Shown here one piece after another: positions 24,864 through 34,489 of a DNA stretch of 64,000 nucleotides. The DNA comes from Gottschalkiaceae bacterium SANA (lineage in GTDB: Bacteria > Bacillota > Clostridia > Tissierellales > GPF-1), in the NCBI GenBank assembly GCA_036323355.1, contig AP028876.1:1178001-1242000 (forward strand), given 5' to 3'. A model generated the notes under the pieces. The model was not told where the DNA came from, made no database searches, and worked only from the letters and a program-made list of their open reading frames with translations. Every line of letters starts with the position of its first letter. Position 1 is the first letter of the stretch. Position numbers and translations under genes: made by a program.

Positions 24864-25943
24864 ATGGAAAAAATCGATGTACAATCAAAACATGGGAAAT
24901 ATCCAATTCTAATTGAAGAGGGAATATTTGACCAGGCGGGTAATTGGATTCGTCGATGGGTGCCTTCAGCACAATTGGCGATAATTACCGATACCAACGT
25001 TGGCAAGATCTACTTGGAGAGATTGCAAGCAGGGATAAAGGAAGCGGGAATGGGTTCTGCGGATGTCTATATGATTGAAGCGGGTGAGGAAAGCAAGAAT
25101 CTTCAGACTGTCGAAATGATTTATCATTGGCTTTTGGAAAAAGGACACGATCGTTCTAGCGGAATTATCGCCTTAGGTGGCGGGGTCGTAGGAGACTTGA
25201 CTGGATTTGTTGCTTCTACCTTTATGCGGGGTGTTCCATTTGTACAGGTTCCAACGAGTTTGTTGGCTCAGGTAGACAGTAGTGTGGGCGGCAAGGTCGG
25301 TGTGAATGTTATAGAAGGAAAAAATCTAGTTGGCAGTTTTTATGCACCAAAGGGCGTACTTATTGATCCTTTTGTGTTAAAAACTTTGCCGATGAGACAA
25401 TTTAGAAACGGAATTGCTGAGATCGTAAAGACAGGAGCAATTTTAGATGCGAATTTACTTAAGGATGTTGCGAAATTACATGATGCCGTAGAAGAGCGAC
25501 CGGCTTGGGCCAAAGTCATTGCCCGTTGCTGCGAGCTGAAAGCGATGGTGGTAAGCCAGGACGAAGAGGAGAGAGGATTGCGAAAAATCTTGAACTTTGG
25601 TCATAGCTTTGGGCATGGTATTGAACAGTTTACGGCGTACAAAAAATACGCCCATGGTGAGGCAGTTGCTATTGGCATGATTATGGCAGCCCAGATCGGT
25701 CGTAAGTTAGAAATTACAGAAGCGGGAGTTGAAGAGGAGCTGACTGCCTTGTTAAGGCAATTTAGTTTACCGATTCAATCGATTCCGATTCCAACGGAAG
25801 ATTGGATTGCAGTTATGAAAAAGGATAAGAAGAAAAGCAAAGGGCTCTTACATCTTGTGGCATTGAAAGAGGTGGGGCAGGCAGTCGTGCGTCCTGTGGA
25901 GTATGGCGTGATTGAAGAATTTTTAAAGGAGGTAACGGAATGA
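24864..25943 (+). CDS. aroB: 3-dehydroquinate synthase
   Basis: A 359-residue NAD- and metal-dependent enzyme converting DAHP to 3-dehydroquinate. Motifs: AGEESKNLQTVEMIYHWLLE, ALGGGVVGDLTGFVASTFMR, PTSLLAQVDSSVGGKVGVN, NFGHSFGHGIEQ and KYAHGEAVAIGM, containing the metal ligands Glu and two His. Overlaps aroA by four bases (ATGA). Confidence 0.96.
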   Translation: MEKIDVQSKHGKYPILIEEGIFDQAGNWIRRWVPSAQLAIITDTNVGKIYLERLQAGIKEAGMGSADVYMIEAGEESKNLQTVEMIYHWLLEKGHDRSSGIIALGGGVVGDLTGFVASTFMRGVPFVQVPTSLLAQVDSSVGGKVGVNVIEGKNLVGSFYAPKGVLIDPFVLKTLPMRQFRNGIAEIVKTGAILDANLLKDVAKLHDAVEERPAWAKVIARCCELKAMVVSQDEEERGLRKILNFGHSFGHGIEQFTAYKKYAHGEAVAIGMIMAAQIGRKLEITEAGVEEELTALLRQFSLPIQSIPIPTEDWIAVMKKDKKKSKGLLHLVALKEVGQAVVRPVEYGVIEEFLKEVTE

Positions 25944-27202
25944 AACGAGTGATTCAACCATCGAGTTTGCAGGGAACCTTGCGTGTTCCATCATCTAAAA
26001 GCGTTTCGCATCGAGCCTTGATTTTGGGAGCTTTGAGTCCGGGTCTTTCTCGGATTAGTGGAATTGATGACTCCCGTGACTTGCGGGCCACGCGGGAAGC
26101 GATGGAAAGCCTAGGTGCAAGTTTTAGTGATTTAGGTGAGGGCATATGGGAAGTCTCTGGCGTGCGAAAACTTACGCTGGATGCAAAAATAGATTGTGGT
26201 GAATCGGGTTCAACCTTGCGGTTTATGATTCCGATTGCCGCTGCTTTGGCGAAGCGAGCTGAATTTATTGGAGAAGGACGTTTACCGACAAGACCAATCG
26301 ACCCCATTTTGGAGGTTTTTGATCAGGTAAAAACGAGTTATACATATCCGGGGAAACTGCCTCTTGTCACAGAGAATCGATTTGAAATGCCTTCGGCTTT
26401 CTCGCTGGACGGGCATATCAGTTCCCAATTTTTCACAGGATTTTTGCTGACGGCACCGATTGCACAGAGAGAATTGAGATTGGACATTCGGGGAGATTTG
26501 GAATCGGAACCCTATGTGGAATTAACTCGCGAAGCGATGAAAGCCTTTGGTGTTGAGGTGGAACGCACCGAGACTGGATACTTTATATCTGGCGGACAAG
26601 CATATGTGAGAGCAGATTATGATGTAGAAGCTGATTTTTCGCAAGCAGCCTTTTGGCTAGTCGCAGGCTTAATTGGCAAGGAAGCCTTATGCTTGCGTGG
26701 CCTAAAGAAAAATTCAACCCAAGGAGATCGAGGCGTGCTAGCCATTGTGCGTGAGATGGGTGGTCGATGGGAATGGAAGGGTGAGGACTTGTGGGTCTAC
26801 CCATCGAAAACTCATGGAGTTGTTATTGATGCGCGTGATGTACCGGATCTGATTCCAGTTTTGGCTGTGTTGGCAGCGGTAAGTGAGGGTGAGACGAGGG
26901 TGATTAATGCGGCACGGCTTCGCATCAAAGAATCGGACCGTTTGGCTTCAACGACGAAAGAATTGACTACATTGGGTGCGCAGATTGAAGAGTTGGAAGA
27001 AGGACTTTTGATTCAGGGTGGTTCGGGTTTAACCGGTGGATGCGTAGACTCATGGAATGACCATCGGATTGCTATGGCCTTGGGGATCGCGAGTCTTCGT
27101 GCATCGGGCACTGTAGAGCTGACAGGTAGTGAAGCAGTGAACAAGTCGTATCCGCATTTTTGGGATGAATTTCAACGACTAGGAGGAATGATCAATGAGT
27201 AG
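25940..27202 (+). CDS. aroA: 5-enolpyruvylshikimate-3-phosphate synthase
   Basis: A 420-residue enzyme joining PEP and shikimate 3-phosphate. Motifs: VPSSKSVSHRALILGALSPG, DCGESGSTLRFMIPIAAAL (the LRF form with Gly before Ser), GRLPTRPIDP, SSQFFTGFLL, IKESDRLAST and DSWNDHRIAMALGIA. All substrate-binding Lys/Arg/Glu positions I can identify are present. Both ends overlap neighbours by a few bases. Confidence 0.96.
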   Translation: MKRVIQPSSLQGTLRVPSSKSVSHRALILGALSPGLSRISGIDDSRDLRATREAMESLGASFSDLGEGIWEVSGVRKLTLDAKIDCGESGSTLRFMIPIAAALAKRAEFIGEGRLPTRPIDPILEVFDQVKTSYTYPGKLPLVTENRFEMPSAFSLDGHISSQFFTGFLLTAPIAQRELRLDIRGDLESEPYVELTREAMKAFGVEVERTETGYFISGGQAYVRADYDVEADFSQAAFWLVAGLIGKEALCLRGLKKNSTQGDRGVLAIVREMGGRWEWKGEDLWVYPSKTHGVVIDARDVPDLIPVLAVLAAVSEGETRVINAARLRIKESDRLASTTKELTTLGAQIEELEEGLLIQGGSGLTGGCVDSWNDHRIAMALGIASLRASGTVELTGSEAVNKSYPHFWDEFQRLGGMINE

Positions 27203-28283
27203 TCAATGGGGAAAAAATCTTCGGATGAGTATTTTTGGAGAGAGCCATGGCAAAGCCATCGGTGTTGTTTTGGATGGATTGCCATCGGGATTTTTGATCG
27301 ATGAAGAACGGATTCTTTTCGAAATGAAACGAAGGCAACCGGGCAATATGCCTTGGAGCACAAAACGGAAAGAAGCTGATCTTCCGGAGATTGTCAGCGG
27401 AGCATATGAAGGAAAGACGACGGGAACACCCCTTTGTGCCATGATACGAAATACGGATACAAGGTCAAAGGATTACTCGCTATTGGCATCTTTGTATCGC
27501 CCATCGCATGCGGATTATTCAGGCAGTATTCGTTATGATGATGCCAATGATCCCAGAGGAGGCGGTCATTTTTCTGGTCGACTGACGGCTCCAATGGTGT
27601 TTGCGGGTGCTTTAATTCGCCCGTGGCTCGAGGAAAGAAACATTCGGATTTTTGCTCAAATTCGTCGAATTGGTGGATTGGGAACCAAACCGATCGATAC
27701 ATTAAATCATGACCAACTGCAGGACTTGGCGAAATTGGATTTTGCCGTATCCCAGGAATGGGACCGCAAGGAAATGATTGAAGCGATTGAAGAAGCCAGG
27801 ATTCATGAAGATTCCCTTGGCGGTGCTGTTGAACTGCTGATTACAGGATTACCGGCAGGGATAGGAAATCCGATTTTTGATACAGTAGAAGGGAATCTTG
27901 CTCAAGCCTTGTTTGGTATCCCAGCAGTAAAGGCTGTAGAGTTTGGAGATGGCTGTGAGTTTTCTGAATTAACTGGTTCTCAGGCGGCGGATGAAATGCG
28001 CATGGACGGCGATGAAATCATCTTTTTGTCTAATCACAATGGCGGCATTGTTGGTGGCATTACGACGGGAGCTCCACTTCGGTGCAGAGTGACATTTAAA
28101 CCGACTCCATCGATCAGTCAACCATTGAAAACAGTGACGAAAACAGGCGAAGAGAAAACACTTGCGTTAACGGGTCGACATGATCCTTGCATTGTCCCCC
28201 GAGCGGTGCCGGTTGTGGAAGCAATTGCTGCCATGGTCATGGCGGATTTGATTTTGGGAGGCGGCGAACATGGAGACGAGTAA
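27195..28283 (+). CDS. aroC: Chorismate synthase
   Basis: A 362-residue FMN-dependent enzyme making chorismate. Signatures: FGESHGKAIGVVLDGLPSGF, RRQPGNMPWSTKRKEAD, DANDPRGGGHFSGRLTAPM, KAVEFGDGC and RHDPCIVPRAVPVVEAIAAM. It begins seven bases before the aroA stop and runs 14 bases into pheA. No aroD, aroE or aroK lies in this operon, so the middle shikimate steps are encoded elsewhere. Confidence 0.96.
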   Translation: MSSQWGKNLRMSIFGESHGKAIGVVLDGLPSGFLIDEERILFEMKRRQPGNMPWSTKRKEADLPEIVSGAYEGKTTGTPLCAMIRNTDTRSKDYSLLASLYRPSHADYSGSIRYDDANDPRGGGHFSGRLTAPMVFAGALIRPWLEERNIRIFAQIRRIGGLGTKPIDTLNHDQLQDLAKLDFAVSQEWDRKEMIEAIEEARIHEDSLGGAVELLITGLPAGIGNPIFDTVEGNLAQALFGIPAVKAVEFGDGCEFSELTGSQAADEMRMDGDEIIFLSNHNGGIVGGITTGAPLRCRVTFKPTPSISQPLKTVTKTGEEKTLALTGRHDPCIVPRAVPVVEAIAAMVMADLILGGGEHGDE

Positions 28284-29109
28284 GAGTGTTGGATATCAGG
28301 GTGTTCCGGGTGCTTTTTCTGAAATTGCAGCACGATCTTTTTTTCATGGCTTCGAACATCGAGCATTTGAAACCTTTGACGCAGTGGTAAAAGCAGTGCA
28401 ATCGGATGAGGTTATTGCAGGCATGTTGCCCATAGAGAATAGTTCGACGGGAGCTATTCGTGCCGTATATACTTTGCTTCTTCAGGCTGGATTGAAGATT
28501 GTTGGGGAAGAGTACGTACCTGTGCGCCATTGTCTGATGGCCAAACCGGGAAGCAAGTTGGAATTGATTAAAGACGTTTATTCCCATCCGGAAGCTCTTC
28601 GACAGTGCCAGGCTTTTTTGGGGGCGCATCGGGAGTGGACGCAACATGCTTATCTAAATACAGCCAAGAGTGCAGAACGTGTTGCGGAGGAAGAGGATGA
28701 AACTGTTGCTGCGATTGCCAGTAAGCGGGCAGCAGAAATTTATCAATTGGAGATCCTAAAAGCGGAAATTCAAGATCAGCGAACCAATACGACACGCTTT
28801 GTGGTTGTTGCGAAGTTGCCTATTGAGAATACAGAACTTACGAAAGCGTCAATGATTCTGAGGGTTTCCCATCAACCCGGTTGTTTATTTGAAGCATTGG
28901 GTGTCTTTTCGGAACATCATATTAATATGTTGAAGATTGAATCACATCCGGCAAAAGAGGTGCCCTGGGAGTATGATTTTTTTATTGACTTGGAACGAAC
29001 GGCAAATGAAGATGACTTTCAGAAGATGCTGGCTGAATTAAGCAAACGCTCCTTGGAGTACCAATTATTGGGGTCTTATGCGGCCAATCCTCTAAATGAG
29101 AATGCATAA
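28270..29109 (+). CDS. pheA: Prephenate dehydratase
   Basis: A 279-residue monofunctional enzyme of phenylalanine synthesis. Catalytic domain: VGYQGVPGAFSEIAAR, GMLPIENSSTGAI and DQRTNTTRFVVV with the conserved Thr-Arg. Residues from about 195 are an ACT domain with HQPGCLFEALGVF and IESHPAKEVPWEYDFFIDLE, a variant of the ESRP phenylalanine-binding motif, so Phe feedback is likely. No chorismate mutase domain is attached and none was seen in the window. Last gene of the operon. Confidence 0.94.
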   Translation: METSKSVGYQGVPGAFSEIAARSFFHGFEHRAFETFDAVVKAVQSDEVIAGMLPIENSSTGAIRAVYTLLLQAGLKIVGEEYVPVRHCLMAKPGSKLELIKDVYSHPEALRQCQAFLGAHREWTQHAYLNTAKSAERVAEEEDETVAAIASKRAAEIYQLEILKAEIQDQRTNTTRFVVVAKLPIENTELTKASMILRVSHQPGCLFEALGVFSEHHINMLKIESHPAKEVPWEYDFFIDLERTANEDDFQKMLAELSKRSLEYQLLGSYAANPLNENA

Positions 29110-29112
29110 AGG

Positions 29113-29145
29113 AAAAAGCGGGCAGGACTTGTTCGCTTTTTTTTG
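29113..29145 (+). terminator. Terminator of the aro operon
   Basis: AAAAAGCG at 29113-29120 pairs with CGCTTTTT at 29134-29141, extended inside by GCA/TGT, followed by a T run of eight in all. Confidence 0.85.
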
Positions 29146-29270
29146 CATTTTTCGAACGGAATTTGAATTTATGCAAACATTTACCTCTTATATCCGTATG
29201 AATATGGAACGCTATTGAATACACTTTGTGTAAAAAGATCTATTCACGAAGAAAGAAATTATTTTAATAA

Positions 29271-29318
29271 AAAACATTCGTGTTTTGCGTTGACTTTCCA
29301 TTCCTCCTTTGTTAAACT
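29271..29318 (+). promoter_or_regulatory. Promoter and inverted repeat of the purine permease/pur region
   Basis: TTGACT at 29290-29295 and TAAACT at 29313-29318 are 17 bases apart. Just upstream, AAAACA-TTCG-TGTTTT (29271-29286) is a perfect inverted repeat that could bind a regulator. No purine riboswitch lies between this promoter and the gene: the untranslated leader is only about 30 bases. Confidence 0.65.
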
Positions 29319-29355
29319 GTATTTGCATTAGTACAGAAGACGAGGAGGAACATAA

Positions 29356-30663
29356 ATGGAATCATTTTTTAAATTAAAGGAAAACGGCACCACTGTTCGA
29401 ACGGAAATTCTAGCAGGAATCACAACCTTTATGACGATGGCCTATATTTTGATCGTCAATCCATTAACACTAGAGGCTGCGGGTATGGACTTCGGTGGCG
29501 TATTTACAGCAACTGCATTGGCATCAATCATAGCAACGATCACCATGGGTCTTGTGGCTAACTATCCATTTGCACTGGCACCGGGCATGGGTTTAAACGC
29601 ATTTTTTGCCTATACAGTTGTTCTACAAATGGGATACACGTGGCAAACGGCGTTAACGGCTGTATTAATTGAAGGACTTATTTTTATCGGTTTAACCTTC
29701 TTGAATGTTCGCGAAGCGATCATCAACTCGATTCCAGCGAATATTAAGAAAGCAATTTCAGTCGGTATTGGTTTATTTATTGCTTTTATCGGTTTATCAA
29801 ATGCAGGGGTTGTTGTAAATGGTGCAACGCCACTTGCTCTTGGGGATTTATCGTCACCAACCGTAATTGTTGCAATTGTAGGTCTAATTGTAACGAGTAT
29901 TTTATTAGCGATGAATGTCAAAGGCGCTTTATTGTTTGGTATTTTACTTTCTGCACTTGTTGGCATCCCTTTGGGTGTGACTCCGGTTCCAGAGAGCATG
30001 ATCAGTGCACCACCGTCATTAGCCAAAGTCGCTTTTAAATTTGATTTTGGATTCTTATCGGATCCAAAGGCATTGTTTGATATTGTTGTAGTTTTGTTTA
30101 CTTTCTTAATGGTTGATATGTTTGATACAGTGGGCACTCTTGTTGGTGTTGCAACGAAAGCTGACATGTTGGATGAGGATGGAAAACTTCCTCGCGCCAA
30201 GCAAGCTTTGTTTGCCGATGCGATTGGAACAACCATTGGTGCGTGCTTGGGTACATCGACGGTTACAACTTATGTCGAGTCTGCTTCAGGTGTATCTGAG
30301 GGCGGTCGTACTGGTTTGACTGCATTGTCTACTGCGGGTATGTTTGCAATTGCCTTGTTTATGTCACCATTATTTATCGCGATTCCAGGCGCGGCTACTG
30401 CACCTGCATTGATCCTTGTTGGTTTGTTTATGATGAGTCCAATTCAAGAGATTGACTTGAATGATTACACGGAAGCGATTCCTGCCTTCTTGACAATCAT
30501 TATGATGCCTTTGGCATACTCAATTGCAGAAGGAATTGAATTTGGTATTCTCTCTTATGTATTACTAAAAACATTTACAGGAAAAGCGAAAGATGTACCG
30601 GTACTTACTTATATTGTCGGGCTATTATTCCTGGTTAAGATTTACTTAGCTTATTTTGCGTAA
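29356..30663 (+). CDS. AzgA/PbuG-type purine base permease
   Basis: A 435-residue NCS2-group permease for hypoxanthine/guanine (or adenine). Family features: N-terminal LKENGTTVRTEILAGITTFM, FALAPGMGLNAFFAYTVV, DMFDTVGTLVGVATKADML, and GACLGTSTVTTYVESASGV. About 12-14 membrane segments. Directly upstream of the purine synthesis operon, separated only by a hairpin terminator, which suggests joint or attenuated control. Base preference cannot be read. Confidence 0.92.
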   Translation: MESFFKLKENGTTVRTEILAGITTFMTMAYILIVNPLTLEAAGMDFGGVFTATALASIIATITMGLVANYPFALAPGMGLNAFFAYTVVLQMGYTWQTALTAVLIEGLIFIGLTFLNVREAIINSIPANIKKAISVGIGLFIAFIGLSNAGVVVNGATPLALGDLSSPTVIVAIVGLIVTSILLAMNVKGALLFGILLSALVGIPLGVTPVPESMISAPPSLAKVAFKFDFGFLSDPKALFDIVVVLFTFLMVDMFDTVGTLVGVATKADMLDEDGKLPRAKQALFADAIGTTIGACLGTSTVTTYVESASGVSEGGRTGLTALSTAGMFAIALFMSPLFIAIPGAATAPALILVGLFMMSPIQEIDLNDYTEAIPAFLTIIMMPLAYSIAEGIEFGILSYVLLKTFTGKAKDVPVLTYIVGLLFLVKIYLAYFA

Positions 30664-30676
30664 AACGTATAACCGA

Positions 30677-30717
30677 GAGTCCGAGTAGCTGAAAACTATT
30701 CGGACTCTTTTATTCTT
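30677..30717 (+). terminator. Terminator/attenuator between purine permease and purL
   Basis: GAGTCCGAGTAG at 30677-30688 pairs with CTATTCGGACTC at 30696-30707 (one G-T), then TTTTATTCTTT. The gap to purL is only 67 bases and I see no promoter after the hairpin, so pur transcription may depend on partial readthrough. Confidence 0.8.
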
Positions 30718-30730
30718 TAAGGAGGAACAG

Positions 30731-33700
30731 ATGGTTCAACGAATTTTTGTAGAAAAAAAAGAGCCGTTTCATGAGGGAGCGCAGCGATTGCAAAAGCGCT
30801 TGGAGAAAGACTTAGGCCTTGCCGAATTCGATCGCGTACGGATTTATCACCGCTATGATGTAGAAGGGGTGGAAGAGGACGTATATGAACGAGCCATTAC
30901 CACTGTTTTTGCAGAGCCGCCAGTTGATCGCTGGTATAAGGAAACTTTGCCGGAAGAGGGCGATTGGAATATGGTGGTTTCATTTCTACCGGGTCAATTT
31001 GATCAACGGGCAGATTCATGCGAAGAGGCGATTGCCTTGATCACGGAAGGGATTCGTCCCATCGTGCGAGTGGCGACCCATTATCGTTTTTTTGGTTCCT
31101 TTTCAAAAGAAGAGCAGAAAAGAATAGAAGAGGTTCTAATCAATCCAGTGGACTCGGGTTTGGTAGGAATGGAAAAACCAGAATCTTTGACTAGTCATTT
31201 CCCAATACCTGAAATGATTACAAGTGTTGATGGATTCTTGGAGCAAACAAAAGAGCAAATGGCAGACTATCGGAAGACGGAAGGTCTAGCTATGACATTG
31301 GAAGATCTGCTCGTTGTTCAGGCGTATTTTAAGGAAGAAAATCGGGTACCGACGATTACAGAGATTAAAGTAATTGACACCTATTGGTCAGATCATTGCC
31401 GCCACACCACCTTCTCAACAAAATTGGAAGAGATTCAATTGGAAGACGGCTTGGGGATTGCACCGATTCAAGAGGCTTTAGAAACGGCTTTGGCTGCGAA
31501 AAAGTCATTGGGTCGGGGAGCAAAAGATTTGACACTGATGGAGCTGGCAACCCTTGGGATGCGATTTTTGCATCAGGAAGGCAAGGTTCCTGATCTTGAT
31601 TTATCGGAAGAAATCAATGCTTGTTCGATTAAGATTCCAGTGATTATTGATGGAAAAGAAGAAGACTGGCTTTTAATGTTTAAAAATGAAACCCACAACC
31701 ATCCAACAGAGATTGAACCCTTCGGTGGTGCAGCCACTTGCTTGGGTGGAGCGATTCGAGATCCATTGTCGGGTCGATCTTATGTCTATCAAGCCATGCG
31801 TGTAACTGGCGCGGCAGATCCGCGGGAAACATTAGCCGATACCTTAGCTGGAAAACTGCCACAGAGGAAGATCACTAGGGAAGCGGCGCGCGGATATTCG
31901 TCCTATGGAAATCAGATCGGTCTAGCAACAGGCCAGGTAGCTGAAATTTATCATCCGGGCTATAAAGCCAAGCGGATGGAAGTTGGTGCCGTGGTAGCTG
32001 CTGCTCCTGCTTCTCATGTACGAAGGGAACGTCCAGAAGCTGGTGATCGAATTTTACTTTTGGGTGGACGTACGGGACGAGATGGAATTGGCGGAGCAAC
32101 GGGATCATCGAAAGCCCATACCAGTGAATCAATCGAACAGTGTGGAGCTGAAGTACAAAAAGGAAACCCACCGACGGAGCGAAAGCTTCAGCGGTTGTTT
32201 AGAAAATCAGAATTCTCGCGTTTGATCAGGCGTTGTAATGATTTTGGCGCGGGCGGCGTCAGTGTTGCCGTGGGTGAATTGGCAGACAGCCTTCGCATTG
32301 ATCTTGATCGCGTGCCAAAGAAATATTTGGGACTCGATGGAACTGAATTGGCGATTTCGGAATCGCAGGAGCGGATGGCGATTGTTGTAGAAGCGAAAGA
32401 TGTTGAGGCAGTTATTGCCTTGGCCGATCAAGAAAATGTAGAGGCAACAGAAATTGCCCTTGTCACCGATACGGGTCGATTGGAAATGGTTTGGAGACAG
32501 AAAACCATTCTTGATTTGTCTCGAGCCTTCCTAGATACCAATGGAGCGAAACAGAGAGCGAAGATTCTAGTAAAAGCACCGATCTTAATGGACTCACCTT
32601 TGGTTCATATGGTAACGAAAGGCAAGGATTTAAAAGAAAAATGGCTTCGCCATATGGGCACCTTGGAAATTGGGAGCCAGCAAGGTTTGGTGGAGATGTT
32701 CGACTCTACCATTGGAGCTGGAACCCTTCTGCTTCCCTTTGGGGGGAAAAAGCAGAAGACGCCAGAACAAGGAATGGCTGCTAAGATTCCTGTTTTGAAG
32801 GGCGAGGCTTCAACGGCAAGCTTGATGTCATATGGTTTTGATCCGAGGATTTCATCATGGTCACCATTCCATGGCGCAGTCTATGCGGTTATGGATTCTT
32901 TAGCTAAGATCGTTGGCATGGGTGGTGATTATAAAAAGTCACGATTGAGTTTTCAAGAATATTTTGAACGACTCGAGAAGGATCCAGTGCGTTGGGGCAA
33001 GCCATTCCAGGCACTTCTTGGTGCCGTGCATGCACAGTTGGCCTTTGAAACGCCGGCAATTGGTGGAAAAGACTCCATGTCGGGTTCCTTTGATGACTTG
33101 AATGTGCCGCCGACCTTGATCAGTTTTGCAGTGAATCATGATTCGGTTGACAAGGTTCATTCCAGCGAATTTAAGAGTTGTGGTCATTACGTTTTGTATT
33201 TGCCGGCAATTCTGAACGAAAACTTGATGCCGAATATTCCCTTGATGAAGGCGCGCTTTGATACCATTCACCATGGTTTTGAAAAGGGACGGATTGTAAC
33301 GGCTCGTGCGATTGGTTTTGAAGGGATAGCGGGTGCTCTAAGCAAGATGTGCTTTGGCAACGAGATTGGCGTAAAGATCATGGACGGCTTTACAGAAGAA
33401 GATTTCTTCCTGCCTCAAATGGGTGGTTTCCTTCTTGAAATGGATACCAGCGCTGATGTGAGCCATTATGCACAATTGTTTAATGGTGAGGTCTTGGGTA
33501 TTACGGTTCCAGAGCCATGGATTGTTGCCAAGAAGATGACACTCCCATTGGCAGATCTTCAAATGGCGTGGGAGCTGCCGCTTAAAAAGGTGTTCCCAAT
33601 TCATTTGGAGCAGGGTAAAGCGGTTGAAAATATTCGATTTGAAAAGCGAGCAAAACGGAAAGCGAGTATTTCCTACGCAAAACCTCGTGTTTTTATTCCT

Positions 33701-34477
33701 GTTTTTCCGGGCACCAATTGCGAGGAAGATATGGCAAGAGCTTTCCAGAAGGAAGGCGCTTTAATCGATATGGTGGTGATGAGAAATCAGACACCACAGC
33801 AGATTCAAGAAACCATTGAAGCCTTTAAGCGCGGAATTGATGCAGCACAGATTATTGCATTGCCAGGCGGATTTAGCGCTGGTGATGAACCGGAAGGTTC
33901 AGGTAAATTTATCGCAAATACATTCCGAAATCCACGATTGATGGAATCGGTACAAGAATTTTTGGATCAGAGAGATGGTTTGATGATCGGTATATGCAAT
34001 GGCTTTCAAGCCTTGATTAAGTTGGGACTTTTGCCAACAGGTCGCATTCAAGAATTAAGCGATCAGTCGCCGACACTTACCTTCAACTCCATTGGACGCC
34101 ATGTGTCCATGGTGACAAGAACACGAGTTGCCAGCTCTCACTCTCCTTGGTTGACCGGGGTAGAAGTAGGAGATTTGCATGCGATTCCGGTTTCACATGG
34201 TGAAGGACGATTTGTCGCTTCGGAGCAGAGTCTGCAGCATTTGAAATTAAATGGTCAAATCTGTTTTCAATATGTTGATGATTCGGGTCAAGCTACAGAG
34301 GAAAGTCCATTTAATCCCAATGGATCTCATTGGGGAATTGAGGGGATTTGCTCGCCAGATGGACGAATACTTGGCAAGATGGGTCACTCGGAACGAATTG
34401 GCAATGGATTGTATCAGAACCTAGAAGAAAAAATGGATCAGAAGCTCTTTGCTTCTGGTGTCAAGTACTTTAGATAA
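30731..34477 (+). CDS. purL: Phosphoribosylformylglycinamidine synthase, large single-chain type
   Basis: A 1248-residue fused enzyme (FGAM synthase): the N-terminal PurS-like and linker part, the ATP-binding synthase core (YWSDHCRHTTFST, NETHNHPTEIEPFGGAATCL, GATGSSKAHTSESIEQCGAE, CNDFGAGGVSVAVGEL), and a C-terminal class I glutaminase (FPGTNCEEDMARAF, PGGFSAGDEPEGSG, GICNGFQALIKLG with the nucleophile Cys near 1087, SHGEGRF). Because this chain supplies glutaminase and PurS functions, no separate purS or purQ is needed and none is present. AAGGAGG before ATG. First of eight pur genes. Confidence 0.96.
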   Translation: MVQRIFVEKKEPFHEGAQRLQKRLEKDLGLAEFDRVRIYHRYDVEGVEEDVYERAITTVFAEPPVDRWYKETLPEEGDWNMVVSFLPGQFDQRADSCEEAIALITEGIRPIVRVATHYRFFGSFSKEEQKRIEEVLINPVDSGLVGMEKPESLTSHFPIPEMITSVDGFLEQTKEQMADYRKTEGLAMTLEDLLVVQAYFKEENRVPTITEIKVIDTYWSDHCRHTTFSTKLEEIQLEDGLGIAPIQEALETALAAKKSLGRGAKDLTLMELATLGMRFLHQEGKVPDLDLSEEINACSIKIPVIIDGKEEDWLLMFKNETHNHPTEIEPFGGAATCLGGAIRDPLSGRSYVYQAMRVTGAADPRETLADTLAGKLPQRKITREAARGYSSYGNQIGLATGQVAEIYHPGYKAKRMEVGAVVAAAPASHVRRERPEAGDRILLLGGRTGRDGIGGATGSSKAHTSESIEQCGAEVQKGNPPTERKLQRLFRKSEFSRLIRRCNDFGAGGVSVAVGELADSLRIDLDRVPKKYLGLDGTELAISESQERMAIVVEAKDVEAVIALADQENVEATEIALVTDTGRLEMVWRQKTILDLSRAFLDTNGAKQRAKILVKAPILMDSPLVHMVTKGKDLKEKWLRHMGTLEIGSQQGLVEMFDSTIGAGTLLLPFGGKKQKTPEQGMAAKIPVLKGEASTASLMSYGFDPRISSWSPFHGAVYAVMDSLAKIVGMGGDYKKSRLSFQEYFERLEKDPVRWGKPFQALLGAVHAQLAFETPAIGGKDSMSGSFDDLNVPPTLISFAVNHDSVDKVHSSEFKSCGHYVLYLPAILNENLMPNIPLMKARFDTIHHGFEKGRIVTARAIGFEGIAGALSKMCFGNEIGVKIMDGFTEEDFFLPQMGGFLLEMDTSADVSHYAQLFNGEVLGITVPEPWIVAKKMTLPLADLQMAWELPLKKVFPIHLEQGKAVENIRFEKRAKRKASISYAKPRVFIPVFPGTNCEEDMARAFQKEGALIDMVVMRNQTPQQIQETIEAFKRGIDAAQIIALPGGFSAGDEPEGSGKFIANTFRNPRLMESVQEFLDQRDGLMIGICNGFQALIKLGLLPTGRIQELSDQSPTLTFNSIGRHVSMVTRTRVASSHSPWLTGVEVGDLHAIPVSHGEGRFVASEQSLQHLKLNGQICFQYVDDSGQATEESPFNPNGSHWGIEGICSPDGRILGKMGHSERIGNGLYQNLEEKMDQKLFASGVKYFR

Positions 34478-34489
34478 GGGAGGTAAGTC

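Noticed and set aside
29180-29260. Stretch resembling part of a purine riboswitch (ATATCCGTATGAATATGG)
   Set aside because: The conserved GTTTCTACC loop and P1 pairing are missing, and the likely promoter of the permease lies downstream of it, so it would not be in the transcript.
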